A stretch of DNA of 64,000 bases from Erythrobacter litoralis HTCC2594 (GCF_000013005.1 NC_007722.1:1431501-1495500), one strand, 5' to 3'; shown: positions 35,323 to 46,132, counted from the stretch's first letter. Numbers and translations: made by a program. Notes: generated by a model from the letters alone, not told the origin.

Positions 35323-36273
35323 ATGCAAGACACCGAATTCTTCGTGCGCGATGACGTGCGCAACTTCCTGGCGATGCTGGAGCAGGCCGGGGGCGCACCG
35401 ATCGACGAGGTCTCGCTTGAGGAAGCGCGCGCCGCCTATATGGCATTGCACCAGATGGCCGATGCGCCCGCGCGCGAACTGGCGGTGATCAAGGATTTGA
35501 GCTGCCCCGGCCCGGCCGGCGACATCGGTTTGCGGCTCTACGATACGCAGGAAAGCCGCGATCCCGGTCCGGTCATCGTGTTCTACCATGGCGGCGGTTT
35601 CGTGATCGGCGATCTCGATACGCACAATGCATTGTGCACGGAGATCGCGGCGCAGATGGACCTGCCGGTCGTGGCGGTCGACTATCGCCTTGCGCCCGAG
35701 CATCCCTTCCCCGCCCCGATCGAGGATTGCATCGCCGCAACGCGCTGGATCGCCGGATCGCCCGACGCCCTGGGTCGCGGCGCGACGGGCGTCATCCCGA
35801 TCGGCGACAGCGCCGGCGGCAATGCCACAATCGTCGTCAGCCAGGCGCTTGCGCAGGAGCCCGCCGATGCGCCGGTCGTGCTGCAAGTGCCGATCTTTCC
35901 GCTGGCGAGCGACAGCGCCAGGTCCAACAGCATCGAGGCCTTCGCGGAAGGCTTCGTGCTGACCAAGGCCGCAATCGAATTTTTCGAAGCCGCCTACAAG
36001 CCCGACAAGAACGACCCGCGGGCCATGCCGATCCTCGGCAGGCACGAGGACACGCCGCCGACCGTGCTGGTCACTGCCAGCCTCGACCCGATCCGCGATT
36101 CAGGGCGCGACTATGCCGCCGCCCTCGCCCATGCGGGTATCGACCACGTCTTCCTCGAAGTCGAAGGCGGCACCCACAGCTTCACCAACCTGCGGCAAGC
36201 AGTCCCGAGCTACCAGCGCGAGCTCGACAACGTCATCCAGGTCATGAAGCTGATGCTGGCGGTGAAAAGTTGA
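35323..36273 (+). CDS. Alpha/beta hydrolase, hormone-sensitive-lipase family esterase
   Basis: A 316-residue esterase. The oxyanion motif is HGGGFVIGD (residues 89-97), the nucleophile Ser163 lies in GDSAGGNA, the acid is in TASLDPIRDSG, and the catalytic histidine is in GGTHSF. This family hydrolyses short acyl esters and lactone-like compounds. Agaggag precedes the ATG at 35323. rppH starts three bases after the stop region, so the two are in one transcript. The physiological substrate is unknown. Confidence 0.9.
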   Translation: MQDTEFFVRDDVRNFLAMLEQAGGAPIDEVSLEEARAAYMALHQMADAPARELAVIKDLSCPGPAGDIGLRLYDTQESRDPGPVIVFYHGGGFVIGDLDTHNALCTEIAAQMDLPVVAVDYRLAPEHPFPAPIEDCIAATRWIAGSPDALGRGATGVIPIGDSAGGNATIVVSQALAQEPADAPVVLQVPIFPLASDSARSNSIEAFAEGFVLTKAAIEFFEAAYKPDKNDPRAMPILGRHEDTPPTVLVTASLDPIRDSGRDYAAALAHAGIDHVFLEVEGGTHSFTNLRQAVPSYQRELDNVIQVMKLMLAVKS

Positions 36274-36275
36274 CT

Positions 36276-36770
36276 ATGGCCAGCGGCTCGGCGGACCACG
36301 AGGACTTGCGATACCGGCAATGCGCCGGCGTCATGCTCGCCAACCGCGAAGGGTTGGTCTTCGCAGCGCAACGGATCGACTCGAAAAACCTCGGCGCATG
36401 GCAAATGCCGCAAGGCGGGATAGATCCGGGCGAGACGCAACAAGAAGCGGCGATGCGCGAGTTGGAAGAGGAAACCGGCGTTTCCGCCGATCTGGCCGAT
36501 GTGATTGCGCGCATGCCCTACCCGGTCCGCTATGATTTGCCGGAGGAATTGCAGGGCAAGCTATGGGGAGGGAGATACCGAGGCCAGGAGCAGCACTGGT
36601 TCCTCGCCCGCTTCACGGGCACGGATGCCGACATCGATATCGCTGCCCATAATCCCCCCGAATTCAGCGAGTGGAAATGGGTCGAACCCGACGAACTTCC
36701 GCGTCTTATCGTGCCCTTCAAGCGCGAAGTTTACCGCGCCGTCGTCAAGGAATTCCGGTCGTTGATCTAG
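36276..36770 (+). CDS. rppH: RNA 5'-pyrophosphohydrolase
   Basis: RppH removes pyrophosphate from triphosphorylated mRNA 5' ends and so triggers RNase E decay. In this 164-residue protein the Nudix box runs from Gly47 to Val69 (GGIDPGETQQEAAMRELEEE, then TGV), with all metal-binding glutamates. The RppH-specific surroundings are AWQMPQGGID and, further on, YRGQEQHWFLARFTG and FSEWKWVEPDELPRLIVPFKR. It begins just after the esterase stop. A dinucleoside polyphosphate hydrolase role is an alternative known for the same family. Confidence 0.93.
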   Translation: MASGSADHEDLRYRQCAGVMLANREGLVFAAQRIDSKNLGAWQMPQGGIDPGETQQEAAMRELEEETGVSADLADVIARMPYPVRYDLPEELQGKLWGGRYRGQEQHWFLARFTGTDADIDIAAHNPPEFSEWKWVEPDELPRLIVPFKREVYRAVVKEFRSLI

Positions 36771-36774
36771 CTCT

Positions 36775-36856
36775 CGTCATCCCGACGAAATCAGGGATTT
36801 CGTAAGGGCAGAACGGCGCTGGTTCGAATGCATCCCAGCCTTCGCTGGATTACGCG
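36775..36856. repeat. Degenerate REP-like doublet
   Basis: Starts with cgtcatcccgacgaaatc. At the right end the reverse complement reads gcgtaatccagcgaaggc. The two arms resemble the repeat family at 2820-2904 but have diverged. It sits between two convergent genes, rppH and the TPR protein gene, where it may also work as a bidirectional terminator. Confidence 0.55.
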
Positions 36857-36862
36857 GAACCA

Positions 36863-37366
36863 TCAATTCTGCGACACCGTCGCGTCGGGCATCACGGCCT
36901 CGGCGCGCAGCACGCGCGGCTGCGGGCCGCGGGAGATGGCCGTGGCGAGGTCGCGCGTTTCCGGGCATGTTTCGCCGCACAAGGATTCCAGCCGCGACAG
37001 GTTGCGCCGCGCTTTCTCGACCGCGCCTTTCTCGACCAGAGCCGCGCCCTCGCCCGACATGGCGGCGTAATTGTCCGGGTCGCGTTTCAGCGTCTCGCGG
37101 TAATAGCCGATGGCCTTGCCTTGCAGCCCCTCGCGGCGCGCGGCTTCGGCCAGGTGCAAGTAGATCGGCGTATGGCCGGGATCGACCGCCAGCGCGGCCT
37201 CGAAAGCGTCCACCGCGCGCTGCGGCTGTCCCGCCTCGAGCGCCGCCATGCCTTCAGTGATCAGCATGGCCGCCCGCGGAGCCGGTGCGCCTTCGTCCGC
37301 ATAGCTCACACTCGTTTGCACGGCGACGAGCAGCGAAAGGGCAGCGGCGGCTGGGGCGAAACGCAT
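36863..37366 (-). CDS. Secreted TPR protein
   Basis: A 167-residue periplasmic protein: signal peptide up to about SYA-D (residue 23), then three tetratricopeptide-like helical repeats (ITEGMAALEAGQPQRAVDAF, PIYLHLAEAARREGLQGKAI, AAMSGEGAALVEKGAVEKAR). The C-terminal part has a cysteine pair, CGETC. The ATG at 37366 is preceded by aagga. TPR domains mediate protein contacts; the partner is unknown. It is transcribed away from rsmB's promoter side but on the same strand. Confidence 0.78.
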   Translation of the reverse strand: MRFAPAAAALSLLVAVQTSVSYADEGAPAPRAAMLITEGMAALEAGQPQRAVDAFEAALAVDPGHTPIYLHLAEAARREGLQGKAIGYYRETLKRDPDNYAAMSGEGAALVEKGAVEKARRNLSRLESLCGETCPETRDLATAISRGPQPRVLRAEAVMPDATVSQN

Positions 37367-37434
37367 AAGCAATTCCTTCACGCGAAGACTCGCAGGTGGC
37401 GCGGATGACGGTCCATCAACCATACCCGGCGGGG

Positions 37435-38616
37435 CTAGCACGGCAAGACTGCACGGGCGATGAAGAATCCGTCCGTACCGTCATGGAACGGCGAGAGCCG
37501 GATACCTTTCCCGCGTTGACGGCCGAGCGGCAACTCGGGGATATCGGCCTCCCATCGAGAATTCCCCACCAGAAACGCTTCGAAGCGATCCGGGCCCTCG
37601 GCGTCGAGCAGCGAGCAGGTCACGAAGACCACGCGGCCGCCCGGCTTGACGAGCCTGGCTGCGACATCGAGGAGGTGGTCCTGCAAGTCGGCATAGCGCT
37701 GAAGCGCATGCGGCGTGAGCCGCCACTTCGCCTCCGGCTTGCGCCGCCAGGTGCCCGTGCCGGAACAGGGCGCATCGACCAGCACGCAATCGACCTGGCC
37801 TGTCAGGTCGCCCAGCACCTCCAGCTCGCGGCCGGGATCGAGCAAGCGCGTTTCGATCCCGGCGGCGCCGGCGCGTTCGGCGCGGGGCAGCAATTGTCGG
37901 CCGCGCCGCAGGTCGGTGTCGCTGGCGATCAACCGGCCACGCAATTCCATGCTCGCTGCCAGCGCCAGCGTCTTGCCCCCTGCCCCGGCGCAAAGATCGA
38001 GCACCGTCTCGCCGGGCCTTGCGTCTGCGGCGCGGCAGGCGAGCTGGCTGCCAAGGTCCTGCACCTCGATCTTGCCGTCGCGATAGGCGGGCCATTGCTC
38101 GACCTGCGTGCCGGACGCAAAACGCAGGGCGTTCGGCAAGGCAAGCGGTTCGCCATCTTGGGGCAGTTCGACCGTTTCGGTGCTAGCCTTCAGCGTATTG
38201 ATGCGAATGTCGAGCGGCGCACGGCCCAGCAGCGCCTCTCGTTCCTCGTGCGAGACGCCGGAATGCGCCAAGGCCTCTGTCAGCCAGCCCGGTGCGATTC
38301 CACGCGAAGCCACGCCTTCCTCTTCGCCGATCCGCTCTGGTCCATATTGCGAGCCGTCGAAGCATTCGCGCAGCGACGTGTCTTCTTCGGCAAGCGCCAG
38401 CAACGCGGCCCGCCCCGTTTCGGGAACCTCGCCGCATATCCGTATCGCGCTGTACACCAGCTCACGCACCGCGCGGCGGTCCTTGCTTCCGGCATACCGA
38501 TTGTTGCGCGCCCAGTCGGCGATGATCCGGTCCGCCGGCGCACCTTCGCTGCGCGCAGCATCGATCACGCGGTCGAGGATGTCGATTGCGGCTTGAACCC
38601 GCGCGGCGGGGGTCAT
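37435..38616 (-). CDS. RsmB-like rRNA cytosine-C5 methyltransferase
   Basis: A 393-residue member of the NOL1/NOP2/Sun family, which methylates C5 of cytosine in 16S rRNA (C967 for RsmB in E. coli). An N-terminal helical, NusB-like RNA-binding domain (about residues 1-130) precedes the Rossmann domain. The SAM motif is VLDLCAGAGGKTLALA, motif IV is VDAPCSGTGTWRRKPE, and motif VI is YVTCSLL-like (VFVTCSLLDAEG) with the catalytic cysteine. Which position it methylates cannot be decided from the sequence. Confidence 0.88.
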   Translation of the reverse strand: MTPAARVQAAIDILDRVIDAARSEGAPADRIIADWARNNRYAGSKDRRAVRELVYSAIRICGEVPETGRAALLALAEEDTSLRECFDGSQYGPERIGEEEGVASRGIAPGWLTEALAHSGVSHEEREALLGRAPLDIRINTLKASTETVELPQDGEPLALPNALRFASGTQVEQWPAYRDGKIEVQDLGSQLACRAADARPGETVLDLCAGAGGKTLALAASMELRGRLIASDTDLRRGRQLLPRAERAGAAGIETRLLDPGRELEVLGDLTGQVDCVLVDAPCSGTGTWRRKPEAKWRLTPHALQRYADLQDHLLDVAARLVKPGGRVVFVTCSLLDAEGPDRFEAFLVGNSRWEADIPELPLGRQRGKGIRLSPFHDGTDGFFIARAVLPC

Positions 38617-38638
38617 GCGCTTGTCCTTCGCGAGGACT

Positions 38639-40204
<1,566 letters not shown>

Positions 40205-41641
40205 TCACTCGTCCCCGTTATCGGCCGCCGGCGCGCCTTCCGTCCGCTCGCCCGGCTGGTATTTCTGCACGCTGCCGAAATGCTGGAGCAAGGCGATGTG
40301 CGTGAAGATGTCATCGGTCGCGCCGCCCAGTTCCAGGTCCTCGCGCCATTCGTCGTTCGGACCGTGGTAAGCGCCGCTCAGGAAAGCCCCGAACGCCTTG
40401 GCGTCCCCGAAGGACGTACTCACCAGCACCGCCGGCACGTCGCGGCTGAGCAGGGCCCAGCCATCCTGCCGCCGGACGAACTGCTCGGTATATTCGTCGA
40501 CCTTGAACTTCCGGTCCAGGCCTTCAACGACCACGCGGATGTCTTCGTCGAGCGGCGTGCGGCCCCAGCCAACGACCGTGGTGGAGGCCCCGCGCGGGGC
40601 AATGGCGACGGTATCGATGTTGAAGGCCGCCACGATGGTCGGCAGCGGCAAGGGCGGGTCCCGGGCGAAAGCTTCCGCGCCGAGCAGGCCGATTTCCTCC
40701 GCCGTGGTGCCGACGATATAGAGGTCGCGATCGAGGCCGCCCTGCAGCGCAATCCGGCGCGCGGTTTCCAGCATCACGCCGATGCCCGACGCATTGTCGA
40801 CGGCCCCATTGCACAGCCGATCTTCGTCCCCTTCGCTGCCGCATTCCCCCAGATGATCCCAATGCGCGAGGACCAGCACCGCCCCGCTGCCCGGAACGTT
40901 GCCCGCGAGGCGGCCTATCACATTGGCGGTCTCGACGCTCTGGATGCTGGGTCGCGATTCGACCGAGATGGAGAGCGGGCTCTCGCCGGGCGCGGTAAAA
41001 GCCGCGAATTCGGGTGAGAGCACGGCGATCGGCGGCTGCGCCTCCTCGTCGTCGTTGAGTTGCCATCGCCCGCCGCTCACGAAACGGGAGAACTGCTCGA
41101 ACTCCTCACTGGTCGCGGCCTGCAGGACGATCGCGTCCGGTGCGCCTCCGTTGACCTCGGCGAACAGCCCCCGCGCATCGGCGGCATCCAGCAGCGCCGC
41201 CTTGCCCGACAAGGCTCCCTCGCGAACCGCCTCATCGGCAGCGATCCGCTCGACGGGCAGGTCGAGCAGATCCTGCGGTGGACCCGACACTACGAGCAGG
41301 TCGCCTTCGACTATCCGCGTCTCGTCGCCCGACATCAGCGTCACCTTCGCCTCGGCCGGAGAATACCGCACCAGTTCCACCGGCTGGCGCCATTCTCCAT
41401 CCCCGGCCCCGGGTGCGTAGCCATAGCTTTGCAGCGCATCGACCAGATATTGCTCGGTCTTCCGACCGCCTTCGGTGCCGGGCTGCCGCCCGCCATAGTC
41501 ATCGCCGGACAGCACGCGAATATGGGTATCGAGAGCGGCCTGCGCAGCGTCGAACTGACGCTCCGCACCGGGCATGGTCTGGCAAGCGGTGAGCGACAGC
41601 CCCGCGACCAGCCCGAGAAGCGCCCTGCCCCCTGTTCTCAT
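40205..41641 (-). CDS. M28 family metallopeptidase, predicted lipoprotein
   Basis: A 478-residue envelope peptidase. The signal sequence ends in lipobox LTAC with Cys20 as anchor. Zinc ligands of the M28 aminopeptidase fold are visible: LVLAHWDHLG (His and Asp), GAVDNASGIGVMLE (bridging Asp), and GTTAEEIGLLGAEAF (catalytic and ligand glutamates). A protease-associated-like insert occupies about residues 95-220. The ATG at 41641 begins the signal peptide; a much longer frame upstream is the shadow of the next gene. It probably degrades peptides or clips amino acids at the cell surface. Confidence 0.88.
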   Translation of the reverse strand: MRTGGRALLGLVAGLSLTACQTMPGAERQFDAAQAALDTHIRVLSGDDYGGRQPGTEGGRKTEQYLVDALQSYGYAPGAGDGEWRQPVELVRYSPAEAKVTLMSGDETRIVEGDLLVVSGPPQDLLDLPVERIAADEAVREGALSGKAALLDAADARGLFAEVNGGAPDAIVLQAATSEEFEQFSRFVSGGRWQLNDDEEAQPPIAVLSPEFAAFTAPGESPLSISVESRPSIQSVETANVIGRLAGNVPGSGAVLVLAHWDHLGECGSEGDEDRLCNGAVDNASGIGVMLETARRIALQGGLDRDLYIVGTTAEEIGLLGAEAFARDPPLPLPTIVAAFNIDTVAIAPRGASTTVVGWGRTPLDEDIRVVVEGLDRKFKVDEYTEQFVRRQDGWALLSRDVPAVLVSTSFGDAKAFGAFLSGAYHGPNDEWREDLELGGATDDIFTHIALLQHFGSVQKYQPGERTEGAPAADNGDE

Positions 41642-41670
41642 GCGACCCGTTTGCCCTTTCTTGCGCGATG

Positions 41671-42429
41671 CTACTCGGCGGTCCAGCCGCCGTCGATGCT
41701 CCAGTTCGCGCCCGTTACATTGCCCGCTTCCTCGCGGCACAGGAATACTGCGAGCGCGCCGATCTCGTGCGGCTGGACGAATTTCTTCGTCGGCTGCTTG
41801 GCGAGCAGGACATCCTCGATCACTTCCTCGCGACTGAGGCCGCGCGCCTTCATGGTGTCGGGGATTTGCCCTTCGATCAGGGGCGTCCAGACATAGCCCG
41901 GGCTGATGCAATTTGCCGTCACACCTGTCTGCGCGAGCTCCAGCGCGATGGTCTTGGTGAAGCCGTCGATACCGTGCTTGCTTGCGTTGTAGGCACTCTT
42001 GAAAGGCGACGCCGTTTTGGAATGGGCACTGGCGGTATTGATGATGCGTCCCCAGCCCTTGTCCCGCATCGCCGGCACGGCCAGCCGCGTGGTGTGGAAG
42101 GCGGCTGTCAGGTTGAGCGCGATGATCAGGTTCCACTTGTCGACCGGGAAATCCTCGACCGGCGAGACATGCTGCATGCCCGCATTGTTGACGAGAATAT
42201 CGAGCGGACCGGCATCGGCCATCATCGCTTCGACGGCGGCAACGTCGGTCAGGTCGGTGCCGAAATGGGCCGCGCCGCCAAGCTCTTCGCGCAGCGATGC
42301 AATCTCGCTGTCGTCGCCGAAGCCGTTGAGGACCACTTCGGCCCCTTCCGCGTGGAGAGCCTTCGCCACGGCGAGGCCGATGCCCGAGGTCGAGCCGGTT
42401 ACCAAAGCACGCTTGCCTTCGAGGAACAT
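41671..42429 (-). CDS. 3-hydroxybutyrate dehydrogenase (SDR family)
   Basis: A 252-residue SDR. The cofactor motif is TGSTSGIGLAVA, then NNAGMQHVSPVEDFP, SAHSKTASPFKSAYNASKHG with the catalytic Tyr and Lys, and the region CISPGYVWTPLIEGQIP typical of D-3-hydroxybutyrate dehydrogenase. The C-terminus NWSIDGGWTAE fits too. It would oxidise 3-hydroxybutyrate, a product of polyhydroxybutyrate breakdown, to acetoacetate. The ATG at 42429 has cggagaa upstream. No PHB genes are near. Confidence 0.88.
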   Translation of the reverse strand: MFLEGKRALVTGSTSGIGLAVAKALHAEGAEVVLNGFGDDSEIASLREELGGAAHFGTDLTDVAAVEAMMADAGPLDILVNNAGMQHVSPVEDFPVDKWNLIIALNLTAAFHTTRLAVPAMRDKGWGRIINTASAHSKTASPFKSAYNASKHGIDGFTKTIALELAQTGVTANCISPGYVWTPLIEGQIPDTMKARGLSREEVIEDVLLAKQPTKKFVQPHEIGALAVFLCREEAGNVTGANWSIDGGWTAE

Positions 42430-42530
42430 CGGGTTCTCCGGTGAATTGAATGGACGCGAGGGTCGTTTTGCGGCCAAAACCGCCCCTGTCCAGCCAAAAC
42501 AGGCGGCGAACGTACGAAGGGGACAGGATA

Positions 42531-43400
42531 ATGCGGCTCAATCCGTTCGATACCAGCAAGATACGCGTACGTTCGAGCGGTGGTGGCGGATTGCCGGGAG
42601 GCAAGGCCGGCGGCATCGGGTGCGGGACCTTGGTGATTGCCCTGATCGGCGCGGTCGTATTCGGTGTCGACCCGATGCAGACGATCGGGGTTGTCGAAGG
42701 TGTGCAACAGGGCGCATCGATTGAGCAGCGTGGCGGAGACTTGAGCGAGCAGGAGGTCTGCACCAGCGGCGAATATGCGCGCGAGGCCTGCAACGCGCTC
42801 ACATCGCTCAACGAGACCTGGGCGCCCGAATTCCAGCGCGCGGGCATCCGATTCCAGGATCCGGTACTCGATCTCTATCGCAACGGTCGCGTCAATACCG
42901 AAGGCTGCGGCAGCGCTAGTTCGGCCGCCGGCCCGTTCTATTGCCCGGCCGACATGGGGATCTATATCGACACCAGCTTTTACGACCAGCTCGCCCGCAT
43001 GGCCGGTACCGGCGGAGACTTCGCGCGCTATTACGTGATCGCGCACGAATACGGCCACCATATCCAGAACCTGACCGGGCTGGCAGGGCAGGTTCGCAGT
43101 CTGCAGCAGCAGAACCCGGGACGCGCCAACGATCTGCAGGTGCGCATGGAATTGCAGGCCGACTGCTATGCCGGGGTTTGGGCCGGGAAGAACCGCAATC
43201 TGATCGAACCGGGCGACATGCAGGAAGGCTTGCAGGCTGCGAGTTCGATCGGCGACGATACGCTGCAGCGCCGTGCGGGCGGTCGGATCGATCCGGAGAG
43301 CTTCACGCACGGTACAAGTGCGCAGCGTATGCAGGCTTTGCGTGCGGGCCTCGACAGTGCCGATGACACCGTGTGCGACCAGTATTTCGATTTCAGGTGA
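42531..43400 (+). CDS. YpfJ-like neutral zinc metallopeptidase
   Basis: A 289-residue membrane-anchored protein. After a Gly-rich basic start (SSGGGGLPGGKAGGIGCG) there is one transmembrane helix (about residues 32-45), then the periplasmic domain with the zinc motif VIAHEYGHHIQNLTG and the downstream glutamate region ELQADCYAGVWAG. The family phrases FYCPADMGIYIDTSFYDQL and SFTHGTSAQRMQAL confirm it. The biological substrate is unknown. A second secreted protein gene follows after four bases. Confidence 0.88.
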   Translation: MRLNPFDTSKIRVRSSGGGGLPGGKAGGIGCGTLVIALIGAVVFGVDPMQTIGVVEGVQQGASIEQRGGDLSEQEVCTSGEYAREACNALTSLNETWAPEFQRAGIRFQDPVLDLYRNGRVNTEGCGSASSAAGPFYCPADMGIYIDTSFYDQLARMAGTGGDFARYYVIAHEYGHHIQNLTGLAGQVRSLQQQNPGRANDLQVRMELQADCYAGVWAGKNRNLIEPGDMQEGLQAASSIGDDTLQRRAGGRIDPESFTHGTSAQRMQALRAGLDSADDTVCDQYFDFR

Positions 43401-43404
43401 TCCA

Positions 43405-43935
43405 ATGCACAGATTTTCGCTTCTCGCTCTCCCCTTGGTCCTGATCGGCGCGAGTGCCGCCTCGCAGGACGAGCCGAAACGCGTCGACAAGGCTCCCAAT
43501 GCCGGAGACATTGCGATGACGCCGATCCAGGACCTCAACCTCTCCAGCGATCCCATTCCGCCGATCCTGATCGCGGCGGAGGATGCGCCCTATGCCAACG
43601 AGAACCTCTCGGATTGTAGCGCCATCGGCGATGAAATCGCGCGATTGACGGCGGTCCTCGGTCCCGATCTCGACATCGAAAACGGAAAGGACGGCCTCTC
43701 CGTAGGCAAGGTCGCCAAGAGCGCGGTCGGTTCGTTGATCCCGTTCCGCGGCGTCGTTCGCGAAATCACCGGGGCGGCAGACAAGCAGCGCGAGTTCCAG
43801 GCCGCGATCCTCGCAGGCGCAGTGCGGCGCGGCTACCTCAAGGGCCTCGGCGAAGCGAAGGACTGCCCATATCCTGCGCGCCCCGCCTTCGTCGAAATCC
43901 AAGTCGAAGACGAAGAGCAGGTCATCGACGACTGA
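43405..43935 (+). CDS. Secreted protein of unknown function
   Basis: A 176-residue protein with a short signal peptide (about residues 1-19). The mature part contains two cysteines (LSDCSAIG and AKDCPYPARP) and a small hydrophobic patch, GSLIPFRGVVREITGA, seen in other sphingomonad proteins. It follows the YpfJ-like gene by four bases and ends before a strong terminator, so the two form a two-gene operon. No function can be assigned. Confidence 0.65.
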   Translation: MHRFSLLALPLVLIGASAASQDEPKRVDKAPNAGDIAMTPIQDLNLSSDPIPPILIAAEDAPYANENLSDCSAIGDEIARLTAVLGPDLDIENGKDGLSVGKVAKSAVGSLIPFRGVVREITGAADKQREFQAAILAGAVRRGYLKGLGEAKDCPYPARPAFVEIQVEDEEQVIDD

Positions 43936-43960
43936 CAGGAGCGCAGGTCGCCAGAAAACA

Positions 43961-43996
43961 GGGCGTCTCCCGCTTAGGCAGGAGACGCCCTTTTTT
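43961..43996 (+). terminator. Strong Rho-independent terminator, possibly bidirectional
   Basis: A perfect 10-bp stem gggcgtctcc / ggagacgccc with a 10-base loop, followed by six T. It lies 25 bases after the secreted-protein stop and about 40 bases before the convergent M56 gene stop. On the minus strand the stem is followed by tgtttt, so it may stop both transcripts. Confidence 0.92.
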
Positions 43997-44035
43997 CGCG
44001 GAGCACTGGGGGTGCTCCCGCGAGGCCTTGGCGGC

Positions 44036-45718
44036 CTAGCTTTCGATCTTCAGTCCGGCGATCGCTTCATCGATCTCGGCCAAGGCTTCGCTGCGCTGGC
44101 TCTCGGTCAAATTCCGTTCGCTGACGATCGCCTTGCGCGCGACCTTCAGGCTCATCATCGCGAGCTTTTCCGGGTGAATAGAGTGACCGCCCACGCAGAT
44201 TCGCTCGACCGTCCTTGTCCCGTCCGCGGCGATCTTGGTCCAGCCGGCTTTCCTGTCGTCGCATTTGAGCGCGAGCTTGCTGGCGGCGAGGCCCTGCTCG
44301 GCGGCGATGCGACCGATTTCTTCCGCTTCTTTCTCGATCGTCTTGACGCGCTTCTCGATTTCCTTCTCGCGCATCTTCATGCGCTTCTCGATGCGCTTTT
44401 CCATCTTCTCCCAGTCTTTCTCGCGCGCGGCCATCTCGCTTTCGATCCGTTCTTCCAGCGCCTTGGCTTCCGCGTCGGTAAGGCCGTCGCGTTCGATGAC
44501 CTGGGTCTCGCCATCGGCACCGGTGCGGCGGATGACGATGCGATTGACGTCGCGGCCGTCGCCCTTGCGGACATTGCGCTCGACGATGACCTTGCGCTCT
44601 TTCACCACGCGCTCCTCGTTGCCGAATGCTTCGTCGAAATCCTCGTCCTGGGCAAAGGCCGGGGGTGCCGGAGGCGCAGGCGGCGCTGGCGGCAGCGGCG
44701 CATCGCCCGGCGCCGGCGCTTCAGGCGCAGCGGGTGCTTCGGGCGGCGGCGGCACTGTCTCGGCGTAGGAGATCGAAGCCGTCAGCGGCAGCGCCATTGC
44801 GCCTGCCATCAGCAGAGCGCGGCCAGCCCAGCGGCGGCGCGGGGAAATATCGGTCATGGTCAAATTCCTCAAACGTTGGATGATCGATTTGTCGCCCAGC
44901 ACCGGACAGGCCATCGGAGCGGCCAGCGCGACCCTTGGTCCCGCTGCGAAGCTTGCAATCGTGTGCGCATAGGTGGCGCGCATCTCGGCATCCGCAGTCC
45001 CGACGACGCGCGCATCGCACGCCGCCTCCTGGTCACGCCGCATGGCATGCCAGCCAACCCAGCCGAGCGGGTTGAACCAGTGCAGCGCAAACAGCGGCTG
45101 CACGGCGAAATTCACAAACAGATCCCCACCGCGATGGTGGGCAATTTCATGCGCCAGCGCGAGGTCGCGCACCGGACGTTCGGTCATCGCGAGGAAGCGC
45201 GGTGGCAGCGCGATCACGCGGTCGCGCACGCCGAAGGCCAGCGGCCCGTTGGTGGCGGGGGTCTCCACCAGCCGGATCGGGCCGAGCGCACCGCCTTCGA
45301 TGGCCCCGACCTGCTTCGCATCCTCGAGCAATTCGCGCCGCATCTGGAAATAGGCGCGGAAGCGGAAGACCAGAAAAACAATCACGCCGGTCAGCCACGC
45401 AGCCGATGCGAGCGGCACTAGGTCGAACGGCAGCGTCGCGACCGGTTCGGCCACCGCGGGCACGACGGGGTCGCTGCCTTCGGCGGTCAGCACGAAAAAG
45501 CCTTCACCGGCGGGTGCCTCTGCCAATACTGGCTCGGGCGACGGGTTCATCCACGCGGGCAAAGTGATTCCCGGCATCACCAGCCGAAGCGCAGGAATAA
45601 GCCACAGCGCATAGGCGGCCTGCGCCCCGAACCATACGGCTACGGGACGACGGATCAGCAGCACCAGCGCGATCAGCGCGCCGGTCCACAGCAGCGTATC
45701 GACCAGCCACTCGGTCAT
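44036..45718 (-). CDS. M56 (BlaR1-like) membrane metallopeptidase with charged coiled-coil C-terminus
   Basis: A 560-residue sensor-protease candidate. Several N-terminal transmembrane helices surround a cytoplasmic zinc domain with LALAHEIAHHRGGDLF (His190, Glu191, His194) and the downstream EAACDARVVG. After the last helix comes a Pro/Ala-rich linker (about residues 325-350), then a long Lys/Glu/Arg coiled coil (about residues 410-470). BlaR1 and MecR1 instead end in a penicillin-binding sensor domain, which is absent here. The start overlaps the blaI-like stop by four bases. By analogy it would cleave or inactivate the BlaI-type repressor when it senses an unknown signal. Confidence 0.88.
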   Translation of the reverse strand: MTEWLVDTLLWTGALIALVLLIRRPVAVWFGAQAAYALWLIPALRLVMPGITLPAWMNPSPEPVLAEAPAGEGFFVLTAEGSDPVVPAVAEPVATLPFDLVPLASAAWLTGVIVFLVFRFRAYFQMRRELLEDAKQVGAIEGGALGPIRLVETPATNGPLAFGVRDRVIALPPRFLAMTERPVRDLALAHEIAHHRGGDLFVNFAVQPLFALHWFNPLGWVGWHAMRRDQEAACDARVVGTADAEMRATYAHTIASFAAGPRVALAAPMACPVLGDKSIIQRLRNLTMTDISPRRRWAGRALLMAGAMALPLTASISYAETVPPPPEAPAAPEAPAPGDAPLPPAPPAPPAPPAFAQDEDFDEAFGNEERVVKERKVIVERNVRKGDGRDVNRIVIRRTGADGETQVIERDGLTDAEAKALEERIESEMAAREKDWEKMEKRIEKRMKMREKEIEKRVKTIEKEAEEIGRIAAEQGLAASKLALKCDDRKAGWTKIAADGTRTVERICVGGHSIHPEKLAMMSLKVARKAIVSERNLTESQRSEALAEIDEAIAGLKIES

Positions 45719-46095
45719 GGGCGAAGCTCCTTCAGCAGAGCCTCGATCTCGGCGATATCATTCTCGGTAAGCGCTTCCTGCTCGGCGAGATGGGCCACCA
45801 GCGAGGCGGCCTTGCCTCCAAACAGCCGGTCCACGAGACGCCGACTTTCGCCGCCGACGTAATCGGCGCGGGCAATAGCGGGGGAATAGAGGAAGCGGCG
45901 TCCATCCGGCTCGGTCAGCACGGCGTCCTTCGACACCAGCCGCGAGAGCAATGTCTTGACCGTCGCGAGGCTCCAGTCGCGCGTCCGGCAGACGCTATCG
46001 CACACTTCGGCAGCGGTCAGCGGGCTTTTCGCCCACAGCGCCTCCATGACCGCGTGTTCCGCTTCGCTGATCTGTGGCTGGCTGTTATCCGACAC
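45715..46095 (-). CDS. BlaI/MecI-family transcriptional repressor
   Basis: A 126-residue winged-helix repressor: ISEAEHAVMEALWAKSPLTAAEV is the N-terminal helix-turn-helix start, DWSLATVKTLLSRLVSKDAV the recognition helix region, and RRFLYSPAI the wing. The C-terminus should dimerise. The GTG start at 46095 has ggagg five bases upstream; an in-frame ATG at 46170 lies within the operator and is unlikely. It is co-translated with the M56 protease, which it probably depends on for derepression. Target genes beyond its own operon are not known. Confidence 0.9.
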   Translation of the reverse strand: MSDNSQPQISEAEHAVMEALWAKSPLTAAEVCDSVCRTRDWSLATVKTLLSRLVSKDAVLTEPDGRRFLYSPAIARADYVGGESRRLVDRLFGGKAASLVAHLAEQEALTENDIAEIEALLKELRP

Positions 46096-46132
46096 CCTTA
46101 CCTCCCATGAGACCGGCTCCCGTCCGGCTTCG

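Noticed and set aside
42430-42847. Extension of the M28 peptidase reading frame far upstream (to 42847)
   Set aside because: That part overlaps the hydroxybutyrate dehydrogenase gene out of frame. The lipoprotein signal at 41641 marks the real start.
44640-44760. Possible tandem DNA repeats (ggcggcgc-type) in the M56 gene
   Set aside because: They reflect the Pro/Ala-rich linker codons and do not show a fixed repeat unit.
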